From Clostridium sp. (GTDB taxonomy: Bacteria > Bacillota > Clostridia > Lachnospirales > Lachnospiraceae): DNA of 64,000 nt. The stretch is taken from contig JAMPFU010000007.1 of the NCBI GenBank assembly GCA_023664385.1, forward strand, positions 39,660 through 103,659, in the 5' to 3' direction. Positions 55,670-63,284 of the stretch are shown piece by piece (the stretch's first letter is position 1; each line of letters opens with the position of its first letter). The position numbers and the translations under genes were made by a program. The notes under the pieces are model-generated. The model was not told where the DNA came from. It searched no databases and was given only the letters and a program-made list of their open reading frames with translations.

Positions 55670-56830
55670 CTATCTTTTGTCAAGCAACACAATGATGTCA
55701 CCCTCCAAGAGTCCTGTGTTTCCCTCCGGCTTAATCACCCGTTCCTTTCTTCTTATCATAATAATAAATATCTGTCTGGATATATCCAGCTCTTTGATTT
55801 TCTTTCCTATCCACGGATGATTGACATTCAGCTTAACCTCCTCAATGTCAGAGTGCACCTTTCGGTTGCTTGTGCTTGCCAGCAGCAAATTATCGTATTG
55901 CCTGATTACAAGCTCAGGGTATGGTGTGAGCGTATCCTCTCCTCTCAAAACAACCGCCAGATATAAGCCCTCAGGCAGCCTTATCTCATTTATTTTTTTA
56001 TCAACATAGCTGTGTCCACCCGGCACATCCAACACAACAAATTCAGAATTTTTGTGGGAGTAGCTCCCTGTTTTCACCTTTGTGTAATGCTCCACGAAAC
56101 CGGCACTTATAATACCTGTCGGTATGGCAACGATACCTACTCCTAAAAATGATATTATAATTGCCATGAACCGTCCGCCAATCGTTATGGGGTATATATC
56201 TCCATAGCCTACCGTAAGCATTGTGGAAACCGACCACCAAATTCCCGAAAATCCATTTTGGAAATTTTCAGGCTGAGCCTCATGCTCAAGACTGTACATA
56301 CACATGGAAGATGCGAGCAACAATACCATAATGATAAATACAGAAGAAATAATCTGATCCTTTTTATCCTTCAGTACATCCGTAATGACATTAAACGCAT
56401 CATATTTTTCATTTAATTTAAACAATCTCATAATTCTCACGACACGCAGCATTCGTAGTGCCACAAATCCGTTTGTGAAAATGGCAGGCACGAAAAATGA
56501 GATTATTGTAAGCAAATCAACAATTCCATAAAATGATACCATATATTTCAGCATGGCTTTTGCAGGCTTTACGTCCTCGTATAAATAGCAGGCAGTCCAC
56601 AATCTTAGGCAGTATTCAATCAAAAAAATAATGATTGTGACAAGCTCAATTCCAAATAAAACAGGATGCAGAAATTCAAGCTCTTCAAACGTCTGCATAA
56701 ATGTTACTGCTATGCTTACCACAATCAACACCGAAATGACATAATCAAATAATGTACTGAAAAAATCGGTTTTGTTTCCAATTTGAATGATATCAAAGGT
56801 TCTTCTTTTTATTTTTTCAATCCTAGACAA
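55670..56830 (-). CDS. Voltage-gated-type potassium channel with TrkA-C domain
   Basis: The 386-aa protein has six membrane segments. The S4-like segment ALRMLRVVRIMRLFKLNEKY carries spaced arginines, and the pore holds the selectivity filter TMLTVGYGDIYP. After S6 a cytoplasmic region of about 130 residues ends in a TrkA-C-like ligand domain (LNVNHPWIGKKIKELDIS, EGNTGLLEGDIIVLLDKR). It therefore resembles Kv channels joined to a regulatory domain. It probably controls potassium leak or membrane potential. GGAGG precedes the ATG. Confidence 0.92.
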   Translation of the reverse strand: MSRIEKIKRRTFDIIQIGNKTDFFSTLFDYVISVLIVVSIAVTFMQTFEELEFLHPVLFGIELVTIIIFLIEYCLRLWTACYLYEDVKPAKAMLKYMVSFYGIVDLLTIISFFVPAIFTNGFVALRMLRVVRIMRLFKLNEKYDAFNVITDVLKDKKDQIISSVFIIMVLLLASSMCMYSLEHEAQPENFQNGFSGIWWSVSTMLTVGYGDIYPITIGGRFMAIIISFLGVGIVAIPTGIISAGFVEHYTKVKTGSYSHKNSEFVVLDVPGGHSYVDKKINEIRLPEGLYLAVVLRGEDTLTPYPELVIRQYDNLLLASTSNRKVHSDIEEVKLNVNHPWIGKKIKELDISRQIFIIMIRRKERVIKPEGNTGLLEGDIIVLLDKR

Positions 56831-56845
56831 CTTGTTTCCTCCGTT

Positions 56846-56950
56846 TTGCCATGCTGCTGTGTATGGTCTATGTTCTTACCAAATTTGATACAATGCCGAT
56901 ATATGTTATTTGCCAGAAATGAGCCGAAAAAGGCTTGATTTCTGTTTTTT
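56846..56950 (+). ncRNA. Possible small RNA with own promoter and terminator
   Basis: On the plus strand TTGCCA (56846-56851), a 17-base spacer and TATGTT (56869-56874) could start an RNA near 56881. It would end at a hairpin 56914-56944 (CAGAAAT..AGCC pairing with GGCT..ATTTCTG) followed by six T (56945-56950). No plus-strand gene precedes this terminator, and both neighbours are on the minus strand. The RNA would be about 70 bases long. The -10 box is only a partial match. Confidence 0.3.
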
Positions 56951-57074
56951 CATTGTTGCCGTTGCTGCCATCAGCTCACTACCATAAACGGTTGTAAGGA
57001 GTTTTGGTGCGTTTTAATCAAACCTATTATATTGGACAATGCAGCTATATCTTCATCTTCAATACAGTTGCGTT

Positions 57075-57407
57075 TCATAATGGCACATCTTCAACAGTAC
57101 CATCGTCAACATCTTCATTTGGATGTTTTTCATCATACTCCCTAATACCATTAATAAGCTCTTTTTTTGCATCCTCTACTTCAGCCGAAGATACCTCTTT
57201 TTTCTTCTTGTTTTTTTTCTTGAAATAGTCAATTGCTTTTTCAATGCCTACTGTTAAAACCGAAGCACCTATGGCAGCTACTCCAATTATCGGATACATC
57301 TCTTTTCGACCAGAATTTTTGCCCGATTCTATCAAAGAATCTACCAGTTTTTCAGGACCACCAACTTGTTTAGCAGTTTTTGATAATTCTGCATAATTCC
57401 ACGACAT
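57075..57407 (-). CDS. Small single-pass membrane protein of unknown function
   Basis: The 110-aa protein has a helical N-terminus (MSWNYAELSKTAKQVGGPEK), one membrane segment (about 38-57, MYPIIGVAAIGASVLTVGIE), a very basic stretch (KKKNKKKK) and an acidic tail. The basic side should be inside. GGAGG lies nine bases before the ATG at 57407. It resembles in layout the 47-aa membrane protein at 60863-61006, and such proteins are common on mobile elements. No function can be assigned. Confidence 0.6.
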   Translation of the reverse strand: MSWNYAELSKTAKQVGGPEKLVDSLIESGKNSGRKEMYPIIGVAAIGASVLTVGIEKAIDYFKKKNKKKKEVSSAEVEDAKKELINGIREYDEKHPNEDVDDGTVEDVPL

Positions 57408-57481
57408 TACTGTCAACCTCCTCATTTAAATCACTGTGTTCTTTCAACTCACAATTTTACACCGCAAAACCATACTTTTTA

Positions 57482-57511
57482 ATTATACTTTGTTGTATCA
57501 TACTATACAAC
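57482..57511 (-). promoter_or_regulatory. Promoter with overlapping operator-like palindrome
   Basis: TTGTAT (57510-57505), a 17-base spacer and TATAAT (57487-57482) on the minus strand drive the small membrane protein gene. GTTGTAT and ATACAAC (57492-57511) form a 20-bp inverted repeat with a six-base gap over the -35 box and spacer, which fits a repressor site. The leader is about 65 bases. Confidence 0.55.
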
Positions 57512-57600
57512 TTTATATCAAGAATTTCTCTTGCATGTTTGAAAATCTGCTTATTTTCAATTATTGCACAGGAACACCCAAGCTTTAAACAATAAATAAT

Positions 57601-58077
57601 CTAATCATATTGTTTTGTTAAAAGAAATGCAAGCAATTCCTTACAACCAATTTCGATATCCCGATATGTAACATCAAACTTTCCCGTATACCACGGGTCT
57701 GCCACATCTCTGTCACTTCCTGCAAAGGAAAGCAGCTTATAAATTTTTCCCTTTGGGTCTCCGACCAAAATCCGTTTCATATTTCTTATATTAGCACTAT
57801 CCATCCCAATTAGATAGTCGTATTTTTCATAATCTTCACGTTTTAGCAAAACCGCATGCTTATCCCCGCAGGAAAGCCCATGCTTTGCAAGTTCCGCCTT
57901 GGCAGGCGGATAAACAGGATTCCCCACTCCGTTCCAAATCTCCTCCGAGCTGGTTGCAGCAGAAGAAACAAAAAATTGGTCGGCAAGGTTTTTCTGCTGT
58001 ATCATGTTTTTAAATATAATTTCAGCCATTGGGGAACGACAAATGTTGCCGTGGCAGATGAATAGTATTTTTATCAT
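57601..58077 (-). CDS. Low-molecular-weight protein tyrosine phosphatase
   Basis: The 158-aa enzyme begins MIKILFICHGNICRSPMAEI. It carries the P-loop CHGNICRS with nucleophile Cys and Arg, and the general acid in DVADPWYTGKFD. The length is normal. It acts on phosphotyrosine or phosphoarginine proteins; the target is unknown. The frame is open further upstream toward the integrase gene, but the ATG at 58077 with GGAGG 11 bases upstream matches the family start. It lies at the edge of the mobile element and is probably chromosomal. Confidence 0.93.
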   Translation of the reverse strand: MIKILFICHGNICRSPMAEIIFKNMIQQKNLADQFFVSSAATSSEEIWNGVGNPVYPPAKAELAKHGLSCGDKHAVLLKREDYEKYDYLIGMDSANIRNMKRILVGDPKGKIYKLLSFAGSDRDVADPWYTGKFDVTYRDIEIGCKELLAFLLTKQYD

Positions 58078-58217
58078 TGCTATCAAAGCCTCCGTAAATG
58101 CTTGATTTTGCTGTATTTTCAAGGATTTCAAACAATTTTGCAACATTATTATGATAGAGTGTTTGTTCTTTTTTTCAGTATAACTTGGAATAACTTTGCA
58201 TAACTTCTTATTCGTTT

Positions 58218-58239
58218 GGGCTAAATTATGGGCTAAATT
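58218..58239. other. Candidate integrase arm-type repeats near the element end
   Basis: GGGCTAAATT occurs twice (58218-58227, 58230-58239), 12 bases apart, with an inverted TAGCCCA at 58249-58255. They lie just beyond the integrase stop. Tn916 has paired direct repeats at this position that bind the N-terminal domain of its integrase, so the same role is inferred. The recombination core site should be between here and the phosphatase start at 58077 but could not be fixed. Confidence 0.4.
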
Positions 58240-58255
58240 CAAAACTTTTAGCCCA

Positions 58256-59452
58256 CTACTCATTATAGACTTTTTTCATTTCTTCTTTGGCATCATCAAA
58301 TTGTAAATGCGTATAAGTATTGAGTGTTACGCCAATATCAGAATGTCCCATAATATATTGTAGTATTTTCGGATTCATACCAGATTTTGCCATGTTGCTA
58401 CAGAATGTATGTCGGCATACGTGAGGTGTAATAATTGGCATCTGTATTTTGTATATACTGTTGTACTTTTCCCTGATATGTTGAAAATATTTTTCCCAAT
58501 GCAAAGCTACCATCGGCATATCATTTTTATCAAGAAATAAAAAACCTGACATGCCACCAATCATAGGTTCAATTTTAGGTTTTTTTCTGTTTTTAATGAT
58601 ACGCTTGAAGCATTCCGCAACATCTTTATTCATTGGAACATATCTCACACCTTTTTCTGTCTTAGGAGTTTCAATAACATATTCCATATTGCTTTTTCTC
58701 TGTAATTGATGGTCTACTTTAATTCTTTCATTATCAAACTCAATATCTGCTTTCGTTAAGCCTACAAATTCAGAAATACGAAGTCCAGTTTTAAACAAAA
58801 CGTATATTCCATCATAATATTTACAGAAATGTTTGTCTTCCTTGATAAACTTCAAAAAATCTCGTTCTTGCTTTCTGGTAATAGCTTCTCTAGTTACACT
58901 ATTTTTATAAACAACTGTTGCTAATTGGAACTCAAACGGATTCTTATGTAATAAATCATCATCGACTGCCATCTGAAAAGCTGGTCTTACTACACCTCTA
59001 ATAGAATGAATACTGCTATATCCCCTACCTTCATCCTGTAACTTTATAAGCCATTCTTTAGCATCTGACAACTTTACTGTATCAATCCTTTTCGCTCCAA
59101 ATTTTTCTTTCTTGATGATATTAATAACAAAATTGTAATTGGCTTTTGTGTTATGCTTTACACCTCTTTTTTGGCTTAAATATTTCTGCACCAATTCTAA
59201 TACTGTCATATTTCCACCATTCGGTGAAACAATATCATCTAATGCTTTTTGAATGTTCTTCTCTTTTTCTCTTAGGGAAACATCTTTTTTCTTACCTTTC
59301 GGATGTGGGTCTGAATCTGTCAATCTCCAACTGTAAACAGATTTACGATCTCCATTTGCATCCGTATATTTGTATCTATACCTCCCGTTCTTATCTTGAG
59401 TCTCTCCTGTCTGTAGTTTTCGATTTTTATTGTCCCTTCTTACTTCTGACAA
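58256..59452 (-). CDS. int: Tyrosine recombinase, Tn916 integrase family
   Basis: The 398-aa enzyme excises and inserts the element. The N-terminal arm-binding domain (GRYRYKYTDANGDRKSVYSW) matches that of Tn916 Int. A core-binding domain follows (about 80-165), and the catalytic domain has Arg225 (TGLRISEF), His344 and Arg347 (TPHVCRHTF), His370 (YIMGHSDI) and the nucleophile Tyr380 (LNTYTHLQF). The start is a TTG at 59452 with AAGGAGAG eight bases upstream. It is transcribed toward the element edge, after xis. Confidence 0.95.
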   Translation of the reverse strand: MSEVRRDNKNRKLQTGETQDKNGRYRYKYTDANGDRKSVYSWRLTDSDPHPKGKKKDVSLREKEKNIQKALDDIVSPNGGNMTVLELVQKYLSQKRGVKHNTKANYNFVINIIKKEKFGAKRIDTVKLSDAKEWLIKLQDEGRGYSSIHSIRGVVRPAFQMAVDDDLLHKNPFEFQLATVVYKNSVTREAITRKQERDFLKFIKEDKHFCKYYDGIYVLFKTGLRISEFVGLTKADIEFDNERIKVDHQLQRKSNMEYVIETPKTEKGVRYVPMNKDVAECFKRIIKNRKKPKIEPMIGGMSGFLFLDKNDMPMVALHWEKYFQHIREKYNSIYKIQMPIITPHVCRHTFCSNMAKSGMNPKILQYIMGHSDIGVTLNTYTHLQFDDAKEEMKKVYNE

Positions 59453-59476
59453 ATAAACTCTCTCCTTTCATACAGA

Positions 59477-59519
59477 GAGCCTTGATATGATATTATCTAA
59501 TATACCATATCCAAGGCTC
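59477..59519 (-). promoter_or_regulatory. Hairpin in the integrase leader
   Basis: GAGCCTTGATATG pairs with CATATCCAAGGCTC with one bulged base and a loop of 16 bases. It lies 24 bases before the integrase start, between xis and int. It could weaken int translation or end part of the xis transcript; no T-run follows on the minus strand. Confidence 0.5.
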
Positions 59520-59560
59520 AAAATCTATTTTTATTCTTCTATACTCAAATAAATCAGCCA

Positions 59561-59791
59561 CTAAATAGCTGTTAGTTTCTCATTGACAAACTGTGCAAAT
59601 AAATCCTTTTTAATGCGTGGTCTTGTTCCATTCCACAAAACAAAGGCTGCATTCTCATTTTCATCTATAATTTTTCTTACCTTTTTATCACTGAAACCAA
59701 AATAATTAGCCGTTTCTTGTACCGATAAAGTAAATTTATTCCACCACGGCATCTGTAATATTTCTTGTCTTTCTTCCTGTAATTCTGTCAT
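59561..59791 (-). CDS. xis: Excisionase-like protein, Tn916 Xis type
   Basis: The 76-aa protein has the winged-helix pattern of Tn916 Xis: KFTLSVQETANYFGFSDKKV, IDENENAAFVLWNGTRPRIK and KDLFAQFVNEKL. It would bend the element ends and favour excision over integration. It precedes int by about 110 bases in the same direction, the usual order. An internal ATG at residue 14 is a possible alternative start. Confidence 0.85.
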   Translation of the reverse strand: MTELQEERQEILQMPWWNKFTLSVQETANYFGFSDKKVRKIIDENENAAFVLWNGTRPRIKKDLFAQFVNEKLTAI

Positions 59792-59882
59792 TCCTATAAA
59801 CCTTCACGCTCCAATTCATATTTATTTTTCTAATAATAAAAGGCATTGTATCTAAGCAACACCTTCAATATTAAACATAAAT

Positions 59883-60005
59883 TTATTCAATTATTTTAAT
59901 TATCTTGTCCTTTGCGGATTCAAATTTAAGTTTCACTTTTTTCACTAATTTATCTATTGCCGGTTTTACTTCCGTCTCTTCGTCATATTTCAATTTTTCT
60001 TCCAT
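59883..60005 (-). CDS. Very small charged protein (40 aa)
   Basis: A frame of 40 codons starting MEEKLKYDEETEVKPAIDKL has AAGGGAG ten bases before its ATG and lies in the otherwise empty 320 bases between xis and the next gene. The product is helical and alternates acidic and basic residues. It has no known family. It is too short to be sure that it is translated. The rest of this gap holds the terminator at 60063-60093. Confidence 0.4.
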   Translation of the reverse strand: MEEKLKYDEETEVKPAIDKLVKKVKLKFESAKDKIIKIIE

Positions 60006-60062
60006 AATATGATACTCCCTTATTATTCGGGGTATCATTATATCCATTAATTAAAGTTTTAG

Positions 60063-60093
60063 GTAGGACAAGGAATTTTTACCCCCGTCCTAC
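60063..60093 (-). terminator. Probable terminator after the 60111 gene
   Basis: GTAGGAC (60063-60069) pairs with GTCCTAC (60087-60093) around a 17-base loop. The minus-strand sequence that follows is only moderately T-rich (CTAAAACTTT), so termination may be partial. Confidence 0.45.
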
Positions 60094-60110
60094 ACATATT
60101 TATACACTTA

Positions 60111-60860
60111 TTATTTGGCAATAGTTTTATCAACACTAGCAAGAATTTTTGTAACCTTTTCTTTATCTTCATCTAACAAATTACTCCAATTTGCCATTAC
60201 AAGGTCTAAAACTTCACCAAATGTAGGTAAATCCTCTTCTCCTGACTTCACACCTTCATTAAATGCATCAATCAATTCTTTAAATGCCTTTACAGCCATA
60301 GCAGAACATTCCTTTGCTACCTCCATAAGTCTATCTGTAGATTTTTCCAGTTCGTTAATATTAATTCCACACATATCCTTTAATGGAACTGTGATACTAC
60401 ACTTATTATTAATTGCGTAGATAGCACAAGCCATAGCTTTACTAATTGGAATGTCATAAAGATTAATAATGTTCTTCATTTTGTCATATACAACTTCTAC
60501 TCCATTTTTGTCATATCCTAATCCTGTTAACATACCTACAAAAGTTCTCTTGTCAGATTCTTCCTTTGTCAAAACTGGTTCAACATCATCACATAACGGA
60601 TTTTTGCAAATATATGTAATATCCGCCACATTAACAATCTCACCAGAATAACTTGTTTTACTCTTTGAGGTATCAATATAAATGGCGCGTTCTGGCTCTG
60701 AATCATCGTTTTCCTGATAATTTCCGATAGCGGTAATTTTACCTACATATCTCTTTTCATCTCCAAGACAGTAAATTACATTATCACCCTCTGAAAATAC
60801 ATTTGTTCCGTCCTCGTCTGTAAATTTAATAGTTGCTCCAAACTCTACATTATAATTCAA
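60111..60860 (-). CDS. Hypothetical protein of the mobile element (249 aa)
   Basis: The N-terminal 80 residues are rich in strands (GATIKFTDEDGTNVFSEGDN, KRYVGKITAIGNY, ERAIYIDTSKS) and look like a small SH3/KOW-type barrel. The rest is helical (LTGLGYDKNGVEVVYDKMKN, EKSTDRLMEVAKECSAMAVK). It has no membrane segment. It begins two bases before the end of the upstream gene spacing and is the last gene of a tightly packed group. No family is recognised. Confidence 0.55.
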   Translation of the reverse strand: MNYNVEFGATIKFTDEDGTNVFSEGDNVIYCLGDEKRYVGKITAIGNYQENDDSEPERAIYIDTSKSKTSYSGEIVNVADITYICKNPLCDDVEPVLTKEESDKRTFVGMLTGLGYDKNGVEVVYDKMKNIINLYDIPISKAMACAIYAINNKCSITVPLKDMCGININELEKSTDRLMEVAKECSAMAVKAFKELIDAFNEGVKSGEEDLPTFGEVLDLVMANWSNLLDEDKEKVTKILASVDKTIAK

Positions 60861-60862
60861 AA

Positions 60863-61006
60863 TTAATTTTCCTCCATATTCTTAATTTTCTTATCAATAT
60901 CTTTTATTACATTTTCTTTTGCATATTCTGCAAATTTTGCAACAGCTTGTACGAGTAAATATCCAACTCCAATAGCTGTAATAAAGTCTTTTGTTTTCTT
61001 ATCCAT
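60863..61006 (-). CDS. Tiny membrane protein (47 aa)
   Basis: From the ATG at 61006 (GGAGGG upstream) the product is MDKKTKDFITAIGVGYLLVQ, one hydrophobic helix, and a basic tail ending KIKNMEEN. It overlaps the preceding gene by eight bases and is followed two bases later by the 249-aa gene. Its layout (short N-terminus, one helix, Lys-rich tail) recalls the protein at 57075-57407. Holin-like or channel-like roles are possible but not shown. Confidence 0.5.
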   Translation of the reverse strand: MDKKTKDFITAIGVGYLLVQAVAKFAEYAKENVIKDIDKKIKNMEEN

Positions 61007-61289
61007 TGTCCTTTTCCCTCCGTTTATGATTTTTTCTAAAAATTTTGACCGCAAAACATAATTCATCAAATAGATGAGTTGCTATTTTTGCAATCAGATA
61101 TACTACAAATAATGATAAAAACATTTCATATCCGCTTGTAATCCATGTACTAATAACAAATGAATACAAGACTGAATAAATCACAAAATAGATTATAATA
61201 TTCCTAATTTTATAAAACATATCATGGATTTCAGCAGCCATTTCTAAGTTGTTTCTGTATTCTTCATAATCAAATTCATTTTCGTTCAT
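60999..61289 (-). CDS. Two-pass membrane protein (96 aa)
   Basis: The acidic N-terminus (MNENEFDYEEYRNNLEMAAE) is followed by two hydrophobic segments (about 31-50 and 55-75) and a basic C-terminus (RKNHKRREKDNG). It overlaps both its neighbours (14 bases with the upstream gene, eight with the downstream one), so it is part of a coupled set. GGAGATAAGAAG precedes the ATG. The function is unknown. Confidence 0.55.
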   Translation of the reverse strand: MNENEFDYEEYRNNLEMAAEIHDMFYKIRNIIIYFVIYSVLYSFVISTWITSGYEMFLSLFVVYLIAKIATHLFDELCFAVKIFRKNHKRREKDNG

Positions 61290-61467
61290 GCTTCTTATCT
61301 CCTATAATTTCTATTTTTCGGTAGTGTTTTAGCGCATCGTCCAATTCATATACCGGGGTACTGATAACATCTATATTACGTTGTACATATATAACACTAC
61401 CTAATATACAAAAGATGGAGAAATAATTTTCCCCATCTTTTATAATGTCACCCTTATTCAGTTGCAT
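61276..61467 (-). CDS. Small protein (63 aa) of unknown function
   Basis: The product starts MQLNKGDIIKDGENYFSIFC and is predicted to be mainly strands, like a small barrel: GSVIYVQRNIDVISTPVYEL, then ALKHYRKIEIIGDKK. The ATG at 61467 with AGAGGG upstream is preferred over one nine codons earlier. Its start overlaps the end of a broken frame at 61454-61581. It may bind RNA, DNA or a partner in the same operon. Confidence 0.5.
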   Translation of the reverse strand: MQLNKGDIIKDGENYFSIFCILGSVIYVQRNIDVISTPVYELDDALKHYRKIEIIGDKKHERK

Positions 61468-61581
61468 TATTACCCTCTGCCATAGCCTTATCAATCAATT
61501 CTTCTATAGTATTGTTGACAGGCTTTTCTTTCTTATCTGACTGCTTTTTTCATCTTTTGTGGCTGATTTTATCGCCTTCAA
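61454..61581 (-). pseudogene. Broken small frame between tape-measure-like gene and the 63-aa gene
   Basis: Two partial frames join only by a -1 shift at a run of six A (61545-61550 on the plus strand as T). The first reads LKAIKSATKDEK and the second continues KQSDKKEKPVNNTIEELIDK and AMAEGNNATE, whose stop overlaps the next start codon. The second part has codon use and end placement of a real gene tail. It is either a decayed gene, a frameshift in the source read, or a shifted product. Confidence 0.35.
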
Positions 61582-61591
61582 GTTACATATA

Positions 61592-62869
61592 CTAATATTT
61601 TTTACTTCTCAAACTATTATGACCCAAAGCCTGACCAAATGTAGTCTCTTGCATGAAGCCAATAAACTTATTATCTTTTTGAAGTTTAGATTTGAATTCG
61701 TCATAATTAGTAACATTCGGAAGAGTTATAGAAATAGTATTCTCGTTATTAATCGTCCTATTTCCGTGTTCTATACTAGTCTGAACCCTAGGAGGATTAA
61801 ATGTAGGCATAGTTATATTACCTTTTGCCATTTCCCATAATCTTTGTGTCATCTCATTTGTAAATACCATATCTCCACGATTAACAGGAGTAAGTAATGC
61901 GCCGTCCTTTGAACTATATACGATTTCATTTCCTTCCTCTTGTGTCCAAGCCAACTGATCCTTGTTAATCCTTCTTGAACCTTTAGCATAGCCGTTTAAC
62001 TGATTTAACTTAACCCAGCCTAGATTAGCTTCGCCAAATTTACTTGTCCTTGAAATATGGTACGGATAAGGACTGTTTGGTGCAATTTTAGTAATATACA
62101 CAGTTCCGCCAAGTAACTGACTGCCTGATTTGCCATTCCCCCATGAATCTTCATGATATTTGCCATTTGCAAATGTAACTGCATCTCCAACCCTTGCAAT
62201 GCCATCACCTAATGACTTCGTGGCAGTAGAAGAATTAGAGGATGGCGCAGGTGTTGCATTTGTACTCGTAGATGAATTATGCGTATTAACAGAAGTTGCT
62301 AAATTACTTGTAGAACTTGCAGAATTTGGATTATCATGTGTTGTTGTTTCATTAGCAACCTTATGAGTGCCTTCATCCACCATCTTATAAACATATGCTT
62401 TAATTGCATCTATGGAACTTTGCAGGGCAGTAGCAACAGTATCAAATTTACTTGAGAAGTTGCTTATCAATAAATTTAAATTACTGCCTTCGCCAAGAGC
62501 TTTTGATAAACTATCTGTGATAGTATATCCAACTTTATCGGCTACAGATTCAATGGTATTTCTTATCTCAGAGCCATTGGAATTAATCATGTCTATCATA
62601 TCAGCAACAAGGGCATCTATATTATCCAGTCTTGCATTTAATACTTCTTCATAATCATCATACAATGTATACATTACTGCTTTTCTTATAGTACCATTTA
62701 ATGATGCTAGATCCTGCTTTAACTGTGCTTTTGTCTTAGATTTATTAAGTGTACCAATCAAAGGAACTCTAATATCACCAAGATTTTTAGCTTCCGATTG
62801 AACTTGTTTCTTGCTTTGTGCTTTCTTTAGCGTAGCAACCAATTCAATCCAAAAATTATTTTGTGCCAT
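61592..62869 (-). CDS. Short phage tape-measure-like protein with SH3-like insert
   Basis: The 425-aa protein has the typical N-terminus of siphophage tape measure proteins (ATLKKAQSKKQVQSEAKNLG, LIGTLNKSKTKAQLKQDLAS). It also has a C-terminal end of the same families (GYAKGSRRINKDQLAWTQEE, GALLTPVNRGDMVFTNEMTQ). Normal tape measures exceed 700 residues. Here the long helical, membrane-spanning middle is missing and replaced by about 120 helical residues, a Ser/Thr/Asn-rich linker (about 170-220) and an SH3-like stretch (225-290). No other tail genes are adjacent. GGAGG precedes the ATG. Confidence 0.65.
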   Translation of the reverse strand: MAQNNFWIELVATLKKAQSKKQVQSEAKNLGDIRVPLIGTLNKSKTKAQLKQDLASLNGTIRKAVMYTLYDDYEEVLNARLDNIDALVADMIDMINSNGSEIRNTIESVADKVGYTITDSLSKALGEGSNLNLLISNFSSKFDTVATALQSSIDAIKAYVYKMVDEGTHKVANETTTHDNPNSASSTSNLATSVNTHNSSTSTNATPAPSSNSSTATKSLGDGIARVGDAVTFANGKYHEDSWGNGKSGSQLLGGTVYITKIAPNSPYPYHISRTSKFGEANLGWVKLNQLNGYAKGSRRINKDQLAWTQEEGNEIVYSSKDGALLTPVNRGDMVFTNEMTQRLWEMAKGNITMPTFNPPRVQTSIEHGNRTINNENTISITLPNVTNYDEFKSKLQKDNKFIGFMQETTFGQALGHNSLRSKKY

Positions 62870-62945
62870 TTAATCCTCCTGTTATAATTTAATTACAATT
62901 TTCTTAATGAAATAATTTGCGATTTGCAAAGATTTTTTGATTTGA

Positions 62946-63125
62946 TTAATACTTGTCAAGATAATCGTTGAGATCTCTTAAAGATTTTGGATAGAGTTCA
63001 CGCTTCCCATTCATGAATTTAGAAATAATTTCCCGAGGAATACCCGTTGAATCAGAGATGTTTTGTTGTCTTAAAGCATTCGTTTTTTTTAATAGTTTTT
63101 CTCGTACTTCTTCCTGTGTTACCAT
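62946..63125 (-). CDS. Small helix-turn-helix protein (59 aa)
   Basis: A 59-codon frame starts MVTQEEVREKLLKKTNALRQ and continues QNISDSTGIPREIISKFMNG, then KRELYPKSLRDLNDYLDKY. The middle is a clear XRE/Cro-type helix-turn-helix (NISDSTGIPREIISKFMNG). GAAGGTG lies four bases before the ATG. It lies upstream of the tape-measure-like gene on the same strand. It is probably the regulator of this operon, like phage Cro-type proteins. Confidence 0.75.
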   Translation of the reverse strand: MVTQEEVREKLLKKTNALRQQNISDSTGIPREIISKFMNGKRELYPKSLRDLNDYLDKY

Positions 63126-63183
63126 ATTTCACCTTCTTTCATTATTTTTGATATATCAAGTTTTGTGGTATTTTTTTCGCATG

Positions 63184-63209
63184 AAAAAAGAGCAGCTATA
63201 AAACTGCTC
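63184..63209 (-). terminator. Intrinsic terminator after the MazF-like gene or a small RNA
   Basis: On the minus strand GAGCAG pairs with CTGCTC around an eight-base loop, followed by six T (63189-63184). It lies 100 bases after the stop of the MazF-like gene and about 60 bases before the HTH start codon. Confidence 0.75.
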
Positions 63210-63278
63210 ATAAAAGTTTTACTTTTTATCCTCTGGCGTATAGCCTTGCGTTAAAACTATCCTCACGGTGTTTTACCT
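63184..63278 (-). ncRNA. Possible small RNA of about 95 bases
   Basis: A promoter (63285-63313) and the terminator at 63184-63209 enclose about 95 bases without a convincing reading frame. The RNA would contain CCGTGAGGATAGTTTTAACG and a GGCTATACGCC stretch. Alternatively this is the leader of the HTH gene and the hairpin is an attenuator. It lies between a MazF-like toxin gene and an HTH gene. The call rests only on the promoter and terminator. Confidence 0.35.
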
Positions 63279-63284
63279 GTATAT

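Noticed and set aside
58078..58263. N-terminal extension of the tyrosine phosphatase by 62 residues
   Set aside because: The family starts at MIKILFICHGN, a ribosome site lies there, and the extension overlaps the integrase stop and candidate arm sites.
63111..63203. A 30-codon frame between the terminator hairpin and the HTH gene
   Set aside because: Its ATG lies inside the terminator stem and there is no ribosome site; the overlap with the HTH start looks accidental.
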